64,000 nucleotides of DNA from Limnomonas spitsbergensis (lineage: Eukaryota; Chlorophyta; Chlorophyceae; Chlamydomonadales): NCBI GenBank assembly GCA_037349105.1, contig JAYJMM010000103.1, forward strand, positions 930,001 to 994,000. The letters are read 5' to 3'. Position 1 is the stretch's first letter. Each line of letters starts with the position of its first letter. The notes under the pieces are model-generated. The model ran no database searches. It saw only the letters and a program-made list of their open reading frames with translations, and was not told where the DNA came from. Positions 1 through 13,400 of this stretch are shown here, one piece after another. Both the position numbers and the translations under genes were made by a program.

Positions 1-1960
1 CTGCCCGCTTCTGTGTTTCTTTCCATCTTTCCTCCCAATTATATAGTTCGGCGGCCATGCGGCCGAGCCTTATTTAAGCAGGGCCCAGAGGTGTAACGTC
101 ATTGACCTGCACAGGCACATCAATGACGTGTCACCTATGGCCCCTGCTCAAAAAAGGCTTGCTTGCATGGGCGCGGGCATGTTGGCCGGATGCTCTAGCT
201 AGTGGGGTGGCATCTTATGATCCCTCAACCACGGGTCTACAAAGACCCGGACATTTGCAGCTGCTTCCGCCCATGAGGCATCAAGGTGGCACCATCGCCC
301 AATCTGTGCATGGTAGATGGAATTGAGCCAAGTCATCGTCATCAGCCCACGCGGCTGAGCGTTCAGCAGGGCCCAGCGGGTCAATGGCATTTCACGGCTG
401 GGCCATGCTGAACATGCTCGGCTGCGTGGGCTCAGTCCCAAATGCCTGGAGGACAATAACTGAAGGCAATGCGGTTATGCACCGTTTTAACCATGATGCG
501 TGAAGGTGGCACCAGGTTGGGCCAACACATGCACGCCACTCCAAATCAAAGGCGTTGTACATCTAGGCCCCACGTTTTGCCTGCTTGGCATGTTTGTTGG
601 TGTTCTTGTTGTTTGGAAGGTGAACTTCCTTTCCTTCCTTTCTACTTGTGCCTTCTCCCTTGACTCTCCTACCTGGCTTAATGTTTTCCGACATGGCCGA
701 GCTTTATTGAAGCAGGACCCAGAGGCGTAACATTATTAACATCAGAGTGGGCCTGACCCAAAAGACCGCACCGCAACCCAACGCAACAACGTCCAACTCT
801 CTGCCTCTCTGGGATCAAAGTTTCTCAGTCCAGCGGGGTATCACATTAGATGCACAAGACTGTACATGTCTAACTATCTCCGGGCCAAGGCCAATCAACC
901 CAGAATGAACCAGAGCAGGCCGACGTGGCTGAGCTTTATTTAAGCAGGGCCCAGAGGCACATCGTCAATAAAGGCATTAGCCAGAGCTGAACAGCGCATG
1001 CACCATGTCCCCAATCCTGACCAGACCAGCGCAAATTAAGATGTCAATCACTCATTCAAAGATAAGCAGTATAGTGCGCCGGGCCCTGAGCGGCATCCTC
1101 TGCTTTCTCCAACCCACTAGGTTCCCGACCGTCCCTTAACCCTTGTAGCTGCAATCTCCCATCTGGCGTCAATGAGGCGCTCACTTAATGTTTTGGTAGA
1201 TGGGGCTCGCAAGAAACTGCAATCACCACCTGAAACTAGCAGAGTCGTTGATTCATGGCGTGGACAACCGGCACAGGGATTTCAAATTTCGAGGAAGTAA
1301 GACCCGCCTACCGACACATCATTCAAATTTCAAAGCATCAGGTCCCGACCCAAGACTTCCCTGCTAGAGGTCTTCACCAGGTCGACCCAGAAATTGCGAT
1401 GAAAGCAGCTAAAGCGAGGTCACACATCATTACCAAATACTGCCAGTATTTGGTCGATTAAGGTGTGACGTTATTTTGGCCAAATACCGCCAAATACCCC
1501 ACCCATATCCACACAACTCCCACTCCCGCTGTCTAAGCAACCGAGCCAGGTCACTTGGCAGCGCAAGTTGCCGTCGAGCCATCCCCCCCCTCCACCAACC
1601 AACACATGCGCTCCCACTCATCCGTGTGCCTCCAACTGATGTCAGATCTTGCAGAATATCGAGACATCATGCATGCCGCCAAGATCATGTCCAGCCATCA
1701 TATGCTTCCAGCCTCTTCCTTCTGTCCATCGCACTCCACTAGGGTATGAGGCCTTTGTCTGCCCCTTCAAATTTTCATCCCTTTTCCTTTTTCTGCCCCT
1801 TTTACTTAGGCCCTTTTACTTAGGCGCCCAAGCCTTTTTTTGAGCAGGGCCCAGAGGTGTAACGTCATTGACTAGGGTATGAAGAGGGTAGATTTCTTCC
1901 CCCACCGTGCCAATCCGTGTATTTCCCGTGCCTCCATCTGACTTCCGATTTCCGTTATCC
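1..1960. repeat. Gene-free region rich in the MITE-like family
   Basis: Contains at least five partial or inverted copies of the GCCGAGCCTT/GCAGGGCCCAGAGGTG family (about 50-170, 340-400, 690-745, 935-975, 1820-1870). The pair inside 50-170 has inverted AACGTCATTGA / TCAATGACGT arms. No convincing exon was seen. Confidence 0.5.
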
Positions 1961-2129
1961 AGGTTATTCATGCTGTCGTTCGGTTCATCCCGCCATCATG
2001 CCCCATATGCCTCCGCTGCCTTTCTTGGCCTCCGCCTCCTTCACAGCTCTGCAAGTGGGAATAAGTGGGGGAGGCACGTGAGAGAGGGGGTAGCAGAGGG
2101 AAGGGGGCAGAAAGGGTTCGGGGGCATTT

Positions 2130-3785
2130 GAGCGGAAGGGAGCAGAAGGGGGCCCAGGGGTATATGCGGAGAGGGGGGGGGGGGGCGTGGGGGGCAGGGA
2201 GATGAGGGGGGCAGAAGGGGGGGCCCAGGGGCATATACGGAGAGGGGGGGGGGGGGGGGGCAGGGAGATGAGGGGGGCAGAAGGGGGGGCCCAGGGGCAT
2301 ATGCGGAGAGGGGGGGGGGGGGCGTGGGGGGCAGGGAGATGAGGGAGGCAGAAGGGGGGGGCCAGGGGCATATGCGGAGAGGGGGGGGGGGGCGTGGGGG
2401 GCAGGGAGATGAGGGGGCAGAAGGGGGGGCCCAGGGGCATATGCGGAGAGGGGGGGGTTGGGGGGCGTGGGGGGCAGGGAGATGAGGGGGGCAGAAGGGG
2501 GGGCCCAGGGGCATATGCGGAGAGGGGGGGGGGGGGGGGCGTGGGGGGCAGGGAGATGAGGGGGGCAGAAGGGGGCCCAGGGGCATAGGCGGAGAGGGGG
2601 GGGGGGGCGTGGGGGGCAGGGAGATGAGGGAGGCAGAAGGGGGGCCCAGGGGCATATGCGGAGAGGGGGGGGGGGGGGGCGTGGGGGGCAGGGAGATGAG
2701 GGGGGCAGAAGGGGGGGCCCAGGGGCATATGCGGAGAGGGGGGGGGGCGTGGGGGGCAGGGAGATGAGGGGGGCAGAAGGGGGGGCCCAGGGGCATATGC
2801 GGAGAGAGGGGGGGGGGGGGGCGTGGGGGGCAGGGAGATGAGGGGGGCAGAAGGGGGGGCCCAGGGGCATATGCGGAGTGGGTTGGGGGGCGTGGGGGGC
2901 AGGGAGATGAGGGGGGCAGAAGGGGGGGCCCAGGGGCATATGCGGAGAGGGGGGGGGGGGTGGGGGGCAGAGAGATGAGGGGGGCAGAAGGGGGGGCCCA
3001 GGGGCATATGCGGAGAGGGGGGGGGGCGTGGGGGCGTGGGGGGCAGGGAGATGAGGGGGGCAGAAGGGGGGGGCCCAGGGGCATATGCGGAGGGGGGGGG
3101 GGCGTGGGGGTGTGGGGGAAGGGAGATGAGGGGGGCAGAAGGGGGGGCCCAGGGGCATATGCGGAGAGGGGGGGGGGCGTGGGGGGCAGGGAGATGAGGG
3201 GGGCAGAAGGGGGGGCCCAGGGGCATATGCGGAGAGGGGGGGGTTGGGGGGCGTGGGGGGCAGGGAGATGAGGGGGGCAGAAGGGGGGGCCCAGGGGCAT
3301 ATGCGGAGAGGGGGGGGGGGCGTAGGGGGCAGGGAGATGAGGGGGGCAGAAGGGGGGGCCCAGGGGCATATGCGGAGAGGGGGGGGGGCGTGGGGGCGTG
3401 GGGGGCAGGGAGATGAGGGGGGCAGAAGGGGGGGCCCAGGGGCATATACGGAGAGGGGGGGGTGTGGGGGAAGGGAGATGAGGGGGGCAGAAGGGGGGGC
3501 CCAGGGGCATATGCGGAGAGGGGGGGGGGGGTGGGGGGCAGGGAGATGAGGGGGGCAGAAGGGGGGGCCCAGGGGCATATGCGGAGAGGGGGGGGGGCGT
3601 GGGGGGCAGGGAGATGAGGGGGGCAGAAGGGGGGGCCCAGGGGCATATGCGGAGAGGGGGGGGTTGGGGGGCGTGGGGGGCAGGGAGATGAGGGGGGCAG
3701 AAGGGGGGGCCCAGGGGCATATGCGGAGAGGGGGGGGGGCGTAGGGGGCAGGGAGATGAGGGGGGCAGAAGGGGGCAGGAGGCAC
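2130..3785. repeat. G-rich minisatellite, about 23 units of about 70 bp
   Basis: Each unit contains GGGCAGGGAGATGAGG, GGCAGAAGGG, GGGCCCAGGGGCATATGCGG and a G run of variable length. Length varies mainly in the G runs. Long minus-strand Pro-rich frames and Gly-rich plus-strand frames here are artefacts. The plus strand has high G-quadruplex potential. Confidence 0.93.
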
Positions 3786-3934
3786 GTGAAGACAGGTGAG
3801 GGGCGGGTGTGAGTGGGTGGATGGCTGGATGGGTGCTCTTGATAAGAGTGAAAGGAGGGGCTATGGGGGAGAACGGGATCCGAAGGGGGCGGAAGGGGCC
3901 CTGGGCTCCTGTGAGGAGGTGCGGGCAGCGCTTC

Positions 3935-4140
3935 ATTTTTTGGCTACGAGGCCACCTTGATAAAAGATTGCCCCGCGGCTGCCAAAGGCCGGATTGAGAT
4001 CCATGTCCTAGTTTGGGTTTAGGGTTAAGAGTTTAAACCCTTAACCCTATGACTTGTGGATGGCCAAAGCAACATGGCTGGCCACAAACGGGGCCTCTCA
4101 GAGACCGGAGTGTAGCTGACATGCAGCTGGGTCACAAAAA
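3935..4140. repeat. Copy of a dispersed repeat family (GGCCAAAGCA/GGCTGGCCACAA)
   Basis: Shares TTTTTTGGCTAC..CCACCTTG, GGCTGCCAAAGGCC and GGCCAAAGCAACATGGCTGG with 5805-5985. Weaker versions occur at about 56390-56510 and 56785-56935. Confidence 0.5.
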
Positions 4141-4379
4141 AAAACTGGATGAGGAGCACATGTTTTGGCAGCGTTTTTTTGCAGTGGTGTGTTTGGCCTG
4201 GCGAGTGGAGTGCTCAGGATAACCGAGTGGTCCAGGACTCTTGAAAATAGGTGAGGCGGCGAAAGGGGAGGGAGGAAGGGGCGAAACATCACCCCACACT
4301 TAAACCAAAGCACCGCCCCAAAGGCACCATAGCGCAACGGTACACGCCCTGCACTCAAATAACTATCTTACATAACTAT

Positions 4380-7300
4380 CTAATAATAACTTTCGCACCT
4401 CCTGAGCGCCTCCACTTCCTTCTGCAGCTCTGCCGCCACCCCCAGCTTCTTCTGCAACTCGGCAATCTCCACCTCCAGCTTCATGGCTTTCTCACGTTCC
4501 CGAGCCAGGCTCTGCTTAGAGTCGTCCCAGCCCTGCAGCAAGAGAGTCGATGGGGCTGAAATTTGAATGAAACATCGCCGGCGCAAGGTCGTGCGGCTCG
4601 TGAAGTGGACGCACAATTTTGTAAGTGGGGTGACATGTCATCATGAAAAAATCACTAAACCCGTACCCCTAAAAGGTTCCTGGTGATGTGTGAAAACACC
4701 AACCCTAACCTTAGCCCCTAAACATCGTTTCTGGTGATGTGCCAAACCTCCCAACCGTAACCCTAACCCCTAAACATTGGTTTCTGGTGATGTGTGAAAA
4801 CAACGTGACTTTCTTTCAGTTGCACATGGCCTTCTCACACTGATGAGCCAGATTTCAGCTAGGAGTCGTCCCAACGCCAACAAGATCAACTAGCTAGTAG
4901 ACAAGGGGGGTGATAGGTGACTTCAAAAAAACCACCATATTTGTTTTTCATTGGCACAGCTGTCGCGCGCTCACAGCCTAGTTTGGGGTTAAGGGTTTAG
5001 GGGGTTAAGGGGTTAAGGGGTTACGGGGGTTAAGGGGTTAAGGGGTTAAGGGGGTTAAGGGGTTAAGGGGTTAAGGGGTTAAGGGGGATGAACATGTTTA
5101 TTTCCCATTGGCACAGCAAACGCCGTGCGCGCTCACAGCCTGACACTGCTTGGATTCATCCCAACCTTGAAATAAATGCCCCGACCTCGCGTGAATCTGT
5201 CCGGCACATCCATCCCGAGGGATATCAGCCAGTCCAGGCATGCCTAAATGGGCATGCCGTGCGGCACTGAGCCATCAATCAAAGTAGCAGCGTCAGTACC
5301 CAACTGAGATCACTACATTCCCCCCCACTAGAATGAATACCCGATGGCATCCTAGCGGCATTGGTGGAGCGTGAGGGTATATAAGCAGTTTAGGCAGGGG
5401 CGTTACGCACACCATTCCTCAACTCTGTGCCCCCCTCCAGCCTACTGGCTGCCACTACTCCTCCCTTCTCCCCCTCCGTCCTCTTGCCACCTGCATCCCC
5501 CTCAAGCCAGCTTGTCCTACAGCTTGTATCCCCCCTTTTCACACCATTCCGCATCTGTTCGCCCCCTCTGGCCTCTCTGCTGCCTATCCTCCTCCCCCCC
5601 ACCCTTTTACACCATTCCGCAGCAGTTAAGGCAGGGGTGATATCTGACAGTACGGGCACAATATGATTCCCTCTCATTAGCACACAGGAAGAATCTGCTT
5701 GGATTCGTCCCAACCCTGACGGAAAGTGAGCCTCTTTCTGTCTTTAAAACACGTGTCACAAAGGAGCCTCACACCTCATATCCATTCGCCTCATGAACAC
5801 TGATTTCATTTTTCGGCTACCAGTCCACCTTTGGCAGGCCGCCCCGCAGCCGTCAAAGGCCCGTTTGGGACCAAGTCTGGACTGGCCTATGACTCGTGGC
5901 CAAAGCAGCATGGCTGGCCACAATGGGGGCCGTCGGCCAGAGGCGGGATCGTGGATGACATGTAGCTGGACCACACAAAACAAGAAGCCCTCAAGATCCC
6001 TCCTAGATCCCTCCTAGATCCCCCCTAGATCCCTCCTAGATCCCTCCTAGATCCCCCCCCCTCCCCTATCCGTGATTCTGTAGTCGCTCCTGGGTACGAC
6101 TCGTACTGGAACACAGAAACGATGATTGGTCTTCCAGTCCACAGTCGACGCTCAGCACCGGAAATATCCGTAACAACAATTATGGAATCACTGCCCCTCC
6201 CCACCCCTTTACCTTGTTGACCTCAACTAGTGCCGCATGCACCCTAATCAGCTTGGCAGGTGTTGCATTCCTTCCTAAACCCTAAACCCCTTACCTTGTT
6301 GACCTCAGCTAGTGCCGCATGCGCCTTGTTCAGCTCATTCCTCAACAGCGCTAGCTCATGACCTACAAGCACAAGGACAGATAGTGCATCAGTGGAAGCA
6401 TATGAAAGGAAACAAGACCAACACACACACACATACACACCAGATACAGGATGATGGTGGAGGTATACACAATGAGGCATGACCTTCGCACACACACACA
6501 TACACACACCGACCCCTATCAGACATCGGTTGAGGCGTATTCCTTGAGGCACGCCCTACGCACAAACAACCGCAGGTTCAATACCCCCCCTCAACACCGG
6601 CTACGCCCAGCAACCAGTCCAACGCGAACCCTTCCACGCCCCCCACCTGCAGCTTAACCCTCCACCCTTCATCATCCCCTACCTGCAGCTTAACTCTAAA
6701 CCCTTCGACATCACCCACCCGCCGCCTCCTTCGCCGCCGCCGCTTCGCGGATCGCCGCCTCAGCGCTCTGATTGGCATCCGCCAGCTCGGATCGGAGCTC
6801 TGAAACCTGCAGAGGGATGCAGGCTTGAGGCGGCATCGGGGGATCCCTGATCCGGATCCAGGATCCCTGATCCGGATCCAGGACCTAGGGCACGCGTGAC
6901 ATGCTTGGCCAGCACGTGTTTCTTCCCTGCGGAATATATAAACCGCATAAATAAACCTCTGCATACTTCCTCCGGAGAGATATTATTTCAGCTACCTGTA
7001 TTATTTTGTGTGTGCTAGTTTGTGTAAGGGTCAGTACAACTCAGCACTGCATTGGTACAATTCAGTACAATTCAGTACTGCATCTGTACTGCGTATTTAT
7101 GACGGATCATATGTGTTTATATTGTCCAATTTTAGTTTGGGCCTCGCATCGATACCTCGCAGTCCGGGCCTCGCATCGATACCTCGCCTTGGTGGCTGAG
7201 TGGAGGGGACCTCTCTCACCCGTTGCGCGTCTGTCGGGGGTGGTCGCGTGGGCAGCGGCGGCGGGACAGCTGCGGCAGCGGCTGCGGCCCGGTCGGCTGC

Positions 7301-7453
7301 GGGAGCAGGCGCCGCACCCCCTGCTGAAGAGGTGGACTTCTTGACGGCAACGGCAGCGGCGGCGGCGGCCGGCAGGGTTTGCCCGGTCGCTCGGTTCTGC
7401 AGCTCTGTGGCGGGCGCCTTGGGTAGGGCGTCCGGCACTCGGATGACGTTCAC
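4380..7453 (-). CDS. Linker and coiled-coil exons 14-17 of the kelch ACBP
   Basis: Exon 14 (7220-7453) begins VNVIRVPDALP and becomes an Ala/Pro-rich linker of about 60 residues. Exons 15 (6719-6806), 16 (6295-6362) and 17 (4380-4532) form a heptad-rich helix: SELRSELADANQSAEAAI, then HELALLRNELNKAHAAL, then MKLEVEIAELQKKL and ELQKEVEALR. The KLEVEIAELQKKL block mirrors the C-terminal coiled coil of plant class IV ACBPs. Exon 17 runs to a TAG at 4380-4382 after RRCESYY. A donor-like AG|GTGCGA at 4399 leaves open one more unseen exon. Confidence 0.8.
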
Positions 7454-10400
7454 CTATGAAGGTTAATGATTCAGGGTTAAGGGTTCAGAAACAGCATATA
7501 GGGTTCAGGGTTCAGGGTTCAGCAACAGCACATGTTCAGACTGATACACATGGCTCATGATTCAGGGCAGAGGGGTTCAGCAGCAAGACCTGTCCAGACT
7601 GAGGGTTGAGGGTTAAGATTACTTATTACGGTATATGAGAAGATTCACAATATCGCGAAACCCTTATCGCTCAACTAGGCATGAAGCTACGCGCATACAA
7701 ACCCTAACCTGCAATCTAGGCTTCATGGGTTAAGGGTTTAAACTAAACCCTAACACCTGAAACCCTGACCTGCAACCTAGGCTTCATATATATTTAGGGT
7801 TTAAACTAACCCTTTAACTTATACCCCTAACATGCAGCCTAGGCTTCAGGCTGCACGCATGAAAGCCTGGACCCTAACCTAGACTTGATGCTGGTTCACT
7901 GAGGGCTCAGTGATCTTCAGATTCGCCATGCCATGACGGGTTTGGTCTCATCTTGACGAGACGTGTTTTTACTCTTGTTATCGAGGTATATAGAGTTTCG
8001 CAAGGCCACTCAGGACATCTGGCGCCAGATCTCCGGATCTGGTGCCAGATGTTCCACGATCGTTTTTTTTACATTCAAAAAGAGAGCCCCAGGTTTACAC
8101 AAGACCCTATGGGAGCGTTAGGGGTACTGCGCACTCGGGGCCCCAGGTGTCCTCAGCGGCATTTCGAAACCCCATACTGCATACCTCAACAAACCAGTGT
8201 AGGGTTTGAGAATGCTGAGCCCATTGGTTTATCAAAGTGCCAAACTGTCTTTCAAAAAGCCAGTTTCGTTTTCGACTGATCACACACACGCAAGAGGTTT
8301 TGAAGTCACCACATCAAGGTTCATTACATTTCATGAAGGTTCATTACATTTCATGAAGGTTCATTACATTTCATTAGGGTTTATTACATTTCATGAAGGT
8401 TCATTACATTTCATTAACATTCGTTACATTTCATTAAGATTTATTATGTTCATTCAGATTCGTTAAATTTCATCAAGGTTTGTGCAATCACTGAACGACA
8501 GCTTTTCACCTGACCGCACCCTGGTTCACACAACGCCACGAGTAAATATTCATCACACGACGAGGGCTTTGCATTCAAATTTCTCTGATCACATCAGATG
8601 GGGTCCGATGGGCACCCCTGGGATCACATCTGGGGGTCAGATCTGGGTCAGATCTGGGATCAAATCTCTGGGTTTCACCCCAGATCATGTCCAGAGGTCA
8701 CACGTAAGATCACATATCTGGGTTTCCCCTGATCTCTTCTAGGGGCCACACCTGGGGTCACACTTGTACATTTTTGAACTCACCAGGTTGTGATACTTCC
8801 CGTTGTATCCTCCGAAGCTTAGAAGCACGTATTCAGGGATCTCAGCAGCGGCCTGCGGGTGATATAAGCAGCATATCGGGTGGTGCAAGCAACACCTTGG
8901 GTGGCTCAAGCAGCAATGAAGCATATCAGGCAGTACAAGCAGCTGTGCTGCATATCGGGCAGTACAAGCAGCAAGTACATGCATATTGGGCAGTACAATC
9001 AGCTGTGCCGCGTATCCGGTAGTACAAACAACAAGTACACATACCGGGAAGTACAAGCAGCAATGAAGTATATCGGGCAGTACAAGCAGCAAGTAGACGC
9101 ACATCTGGCTGTAAAATAAAACCGAGCGGTATCAATAAGAGTCAAGCGAACCCGGTCAGATCCTTGACCCAAGGTAGGGCCTTGGCGACCTAACGGCATC
9201 AAGTACCATATGCCAGCAGCGGAGATCTTTGCTATGAGTTAAACGCACGCACACGAGTGTGTGTGTGTGTCCCACCCCCCTGCATCCCCCCAAGTGTGTG
9301 TGTCCCTAGCGGCCCCAGGCGTACTATATGCCAGGGCAGCAGCTTAGATCTTTGCTATGCATTAAGCTCACACACAAGAGTGTGTGTGTCCCACCCCCCC
9401 TGGCCTGCATCCTGCCACCCCGCACACCTTGGGTGCGGGCAGAAGGGCGAGGGAGATGCCCTCAGAGGACAGCGGGTCGCGGATCGGGATGGACGCAACC
9501 AAGTGCCAGGCGACGGATCCGGAGGCAAGGTCCGTGAGATCCAGGGCCAACATGTCGGTGCAGCCTGATCAGGAGGGAGCAGAGGGGCAGAGGGGCAGAG
9601 GGTTGAGATACAGGGTGAAGGGGCAGAGGGGCAGAGGGTTGAGATACAGGGTGGAGGGCAGACGGGCAGAAGGGCGGAGGGTTTGAGATTCAGGGTCGAG
9701 TGGCAGAGAGGCAGAGGGTTTGACATTCAGGGTCGAGGGGCAGACAGGCTGAAGGTTTGAGATTCAGGGTGGAGGGCAGACGAGCATAAGGGCGGTGGGT
9801 TTGAGATTGAGGGTCTAGGGGTAGTGAAGCAGAGGGGTTTAGGGTTGAGGGTTTAAAGTTTGACATTGAGAGTGAAGGGAAAGGGTTTAAAGCTTAGGCT
9901 GGAGGGGTAGAGGTTTTCACATTGAGAGTTGAGGGGCATAGGCTTCAGGATTTAAGGTTGCCCACACTCACTCTTCCACACCTCCACACACTCGTGTCCA
10001 GCTGTTCACACCTTTGATGCTGTTGCCCTTTATGATGATGTACTACACAGAGCCCACAATCACTCTTCCACACCTCCACACACTCATGCCCAGATGTTCA
10101 CACCTTTAATGTTGTTGCTCCCTCCAATGATATACCAGACGGAGCCCACAATCACTCTTCCACACCTCCATACACTCTCGTGCAGCTGTTCACACCTTCA
10201 TGTTGTTGCCCCCTCCAATGATATACCAGACAGAGCCCACAATCACTCTTCCACACCTCCACACACTCATGTGCAGCTGTTCACACCTTTGATGTTGTTG
10301 CCCCCTCCAATGATGTACCAGACAGAGCCCACAATCATCCCGCAGTGGCCTGCCCTGGGCGTGACCTTGGATCCACCCTCGATACGAGTCCACTACTCGT

Positions 10401-13400
10401 GTCAGAGGAGAGGGGGGGACAGGTAAGGACGTATGTGATACATAGGGTGATACACATATGTGTGATACAAAGTGTAATACACACATGTGTGATGCAACGT
10501 GTGATACACACACGTTTCATGTTAAGTGTGACATCAACACTTGTGAACCAGCTGTACAAAGATGACGCCAGGAGGGGCGTGGCAAAGTGTGATACACCAG
10601 AGGAAGTGGCATGGATGTGCCTTGGATACGAGCGTACTGCTCATATAGGGGGGTGGGGGTGGGAGAATGTGTGATGATGCCACATTATGACATAAAGAGT
10701 GACAACAGGTGACACACAAAAGTGGGGGCCAGGGATCCACGTTTGACATGAGTCCACGTAAGTCAAGGTATAGCGGCTTTGTGATCAGCCCCAGATGAGA
10801 TGGGCACATGGGACCATTCATTGGGTCTATGGGGACAGCATGCATGAGCTTATTGAATGTACGAATGGCTTATTATATGGACTAAGGGTTCATTGCATGG
10901 ATTAATGGCGTATTGCATGGGAAATCATCATCATCATGCATCCATGTGTGCAAGGAACCTCCTTACCTGCATGGGGATCGCATGGGTGTCCAGGACGTGC
11001 AGGTCGTTGAAGCAGCTGGCCATGGTGCCGCCTAGGGACGGGGGGGGGGGAGGGAGAAGATGACTGGGATGGGAAGAATGGGAGGGGAGGGGAAATGAGA
11101 GGAGGGGGGGGGGTGATGAGGGGCAATCAACATAGGGCAGCAACCGCACGTGGATGGCCATTTACTTTTTCAGGATTTGCACGGAGAAGGAGCTCCTTCT
11201 CACTCAACTCCGGAGCTCCTTCTCACCCAACTCCAGAGCTCCTTCTCACTCAACTCCGGAGCTCCTTCTCACTCAACTCCGGAGCTCCTTCTCACTCAAC
11301 TCCGGAGCTCCTTCTCACTCAACTCCGGAGCTCCTTCTCACTCAACTCCGGAGCTCCTTCTCACTCAACTCCGGAGCTCCTTCCCACTCAACTCCGGAGC
11401 TCCTTCTCACTCAACTCCGGAGCTCCTTCTCACTCAACTCTAGAGCTCCTTCTCACTCAACTCCGGAGCTCCTTCTCACTCAACTCCGGAGCTCCTTCTC
11501 ACCCACCTCCGGAGCTCCTTCTCACTCAACTCCGGAGCTCCTTCTCACCCAACTCCGGAGCTCCTTCTCACTCAACTCCGGAGCTCCTTCTCTCTTAACT
11601 CCGGAGCTCCTTCTCATTCAACTCCGGAGCTCCTTCTCACTCAACTCCGGAGCTCCTTCCCACTCAACTCCGGAGCTCCTTCTCACTCAACTCCGGAGCT
11701 CCTTCTCACTCAACTCTAGAGCTCCTTCTCACTCAACTCCGGAGCTCCTTCTCACTCAACTCCGGAGCTCCTTCTCACCCACCTCCGGAGCTCCTTCTCA
11801 CTCAACTCCGGAGCTCCTTCTCACCCAACTCTGGAGCTCCTTCTCACTCAACTCCGGAGCTCCTTCTCACCCAACTCCAGAGCTCCTTCTCACTCAACTC
11901 CGGAGCTCCTTCTCACTCAACTCCGGAGCTCCTTCTCACTCAACTCCGGAGCTCCTTCTCACTCAACTCCGGAGCTCCTTCTCACTCAACTCCGGAGCTC
12001 CTTCTCACTCAACTCCGGAGCTCCTTCCCACTCAACTCCGGAGCTCCTTCTCACTCAACTCCAGAGCTCCATCTCACTCAACTCCGGAGCTCCTTCTCAC
12101 TCAACTCCGGAGCTCCTTCTCACTCAACTCCGGAGCTCCTTCTCACTCAACTCCGGAGCTCCTTCTCACTCAACTCCGGAGCTCCGTCTCACCCAACTCC
12201 GGAGCTCCTTCTCACTCAACTCCGGAGCTCCTTCTCACTCAACTCCGGAGCTCCTTCTCACTCAACTCCGCAGCTCCTTCTCACTCAACTCCGGAGCTCC
12301 TTCCCACTCATCTCCGGAGCTCCTTCTCACTCAACTCCAGAGCTCCATCTCACTCAACTCCGGAGCTCCTTCTCACTCAACTCCGGAGCTCCTTCTCACT
12401 CAACTCCGGAGCTCCTTCTCACTCAACTCCGGAGCTCCTTCTCACTCAACTCCGGAGCTCCTTCTCACTCAACTCCGGAGCTCCTTCTCCCTCAACTCCG
12501 GAGCTCCTTCTCACTCAACTCCGGAGCTCCTTCTCACTCAACTCTTGTCAACCTCTCCCCCCCTCCTCTTCATGTCTGTCATAAGGCCACCACCTTACTG
12601 ACATGTTTACGGTTCCGTTCACAGCATTCGTTTGTACCGTATCGGTATCCGTACCGCCTTCCCGGATGCTGGCAAGCTGCACACTAAACTAGATGGTAGG
12701 TTACCCAGTGCTACAGCCAAATGGGTGCCTTCCTTAATCCACGCCCCAGGGCGCATCTCTTTCTTACTTTCTTACCGTACCATTTCACCAAATCGTACTT
12801 CCGCACCGGGCAGCCCTGCTTCCTCCCAGCACCTCCTCTATATGCTTGGGTCCCAACCCCATATATGACATATGAATATATCCCAACACCGCATCTTCAA
12901 GCTATCCATCAGGCCCCCTTCTCGCCTCCTCCATCTGGCCCTGTCAATCCGTTTGCGCATTTCCTTGTCCACACTTTTTCACACCAGTGCACATTTTAAA
13001 GTATTCCAGAATATGAAGAGAAAATATCGCCCCACACACCTATCCGGCTACCCCCACCATCTCCTCATACTTATCCCACACTTGTCCTCACCTCCAAATA
13101 CCAGCAAGTAGCGGTTCTGATACACAGCCGCAGAGTGGGCCGACCTGGGCGCAACAGGCAGTACAAGACGCAGGGGTGATGGGTTGCTGGTACGGATCCA
13201 ATGATGTACAAGCAGTGCATGTACACAGATTACGGACCGCTCAGGCAGTACGCATGGTCGCATCCTTAGATGAGGTACGTTAATGCGGTACAGAAATAAA
13301 CAAACAAGGTTGGCTCAATCTCCCAAACAACCAAATACACACACTTGCAACACACCCATGTGTAGTACACACATGAGGTACGGTGCGTTTTGTACTTAAC

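Noticed and set aside
1968..3936. Overlapping minus-strand Pro-rich frames of 550-630 codons
   Set aside because: Produced by the G-rich minisatellite; all frames stay open because the repeat lacks stops. No splice or codon evidence.
4318..4360. tRNA-like A box (ATAGCGCAACGGTA)
   Set aside because: No matching B box or cloverleaf follows; probably a fragment of a SINE head at most.
11095..12584. 476-codon Ser/Leu/Thr-rich frame
   Set aside because: 23-bp minisatellite read in three frames; it lies in an ACBP intron on the opposite strand.
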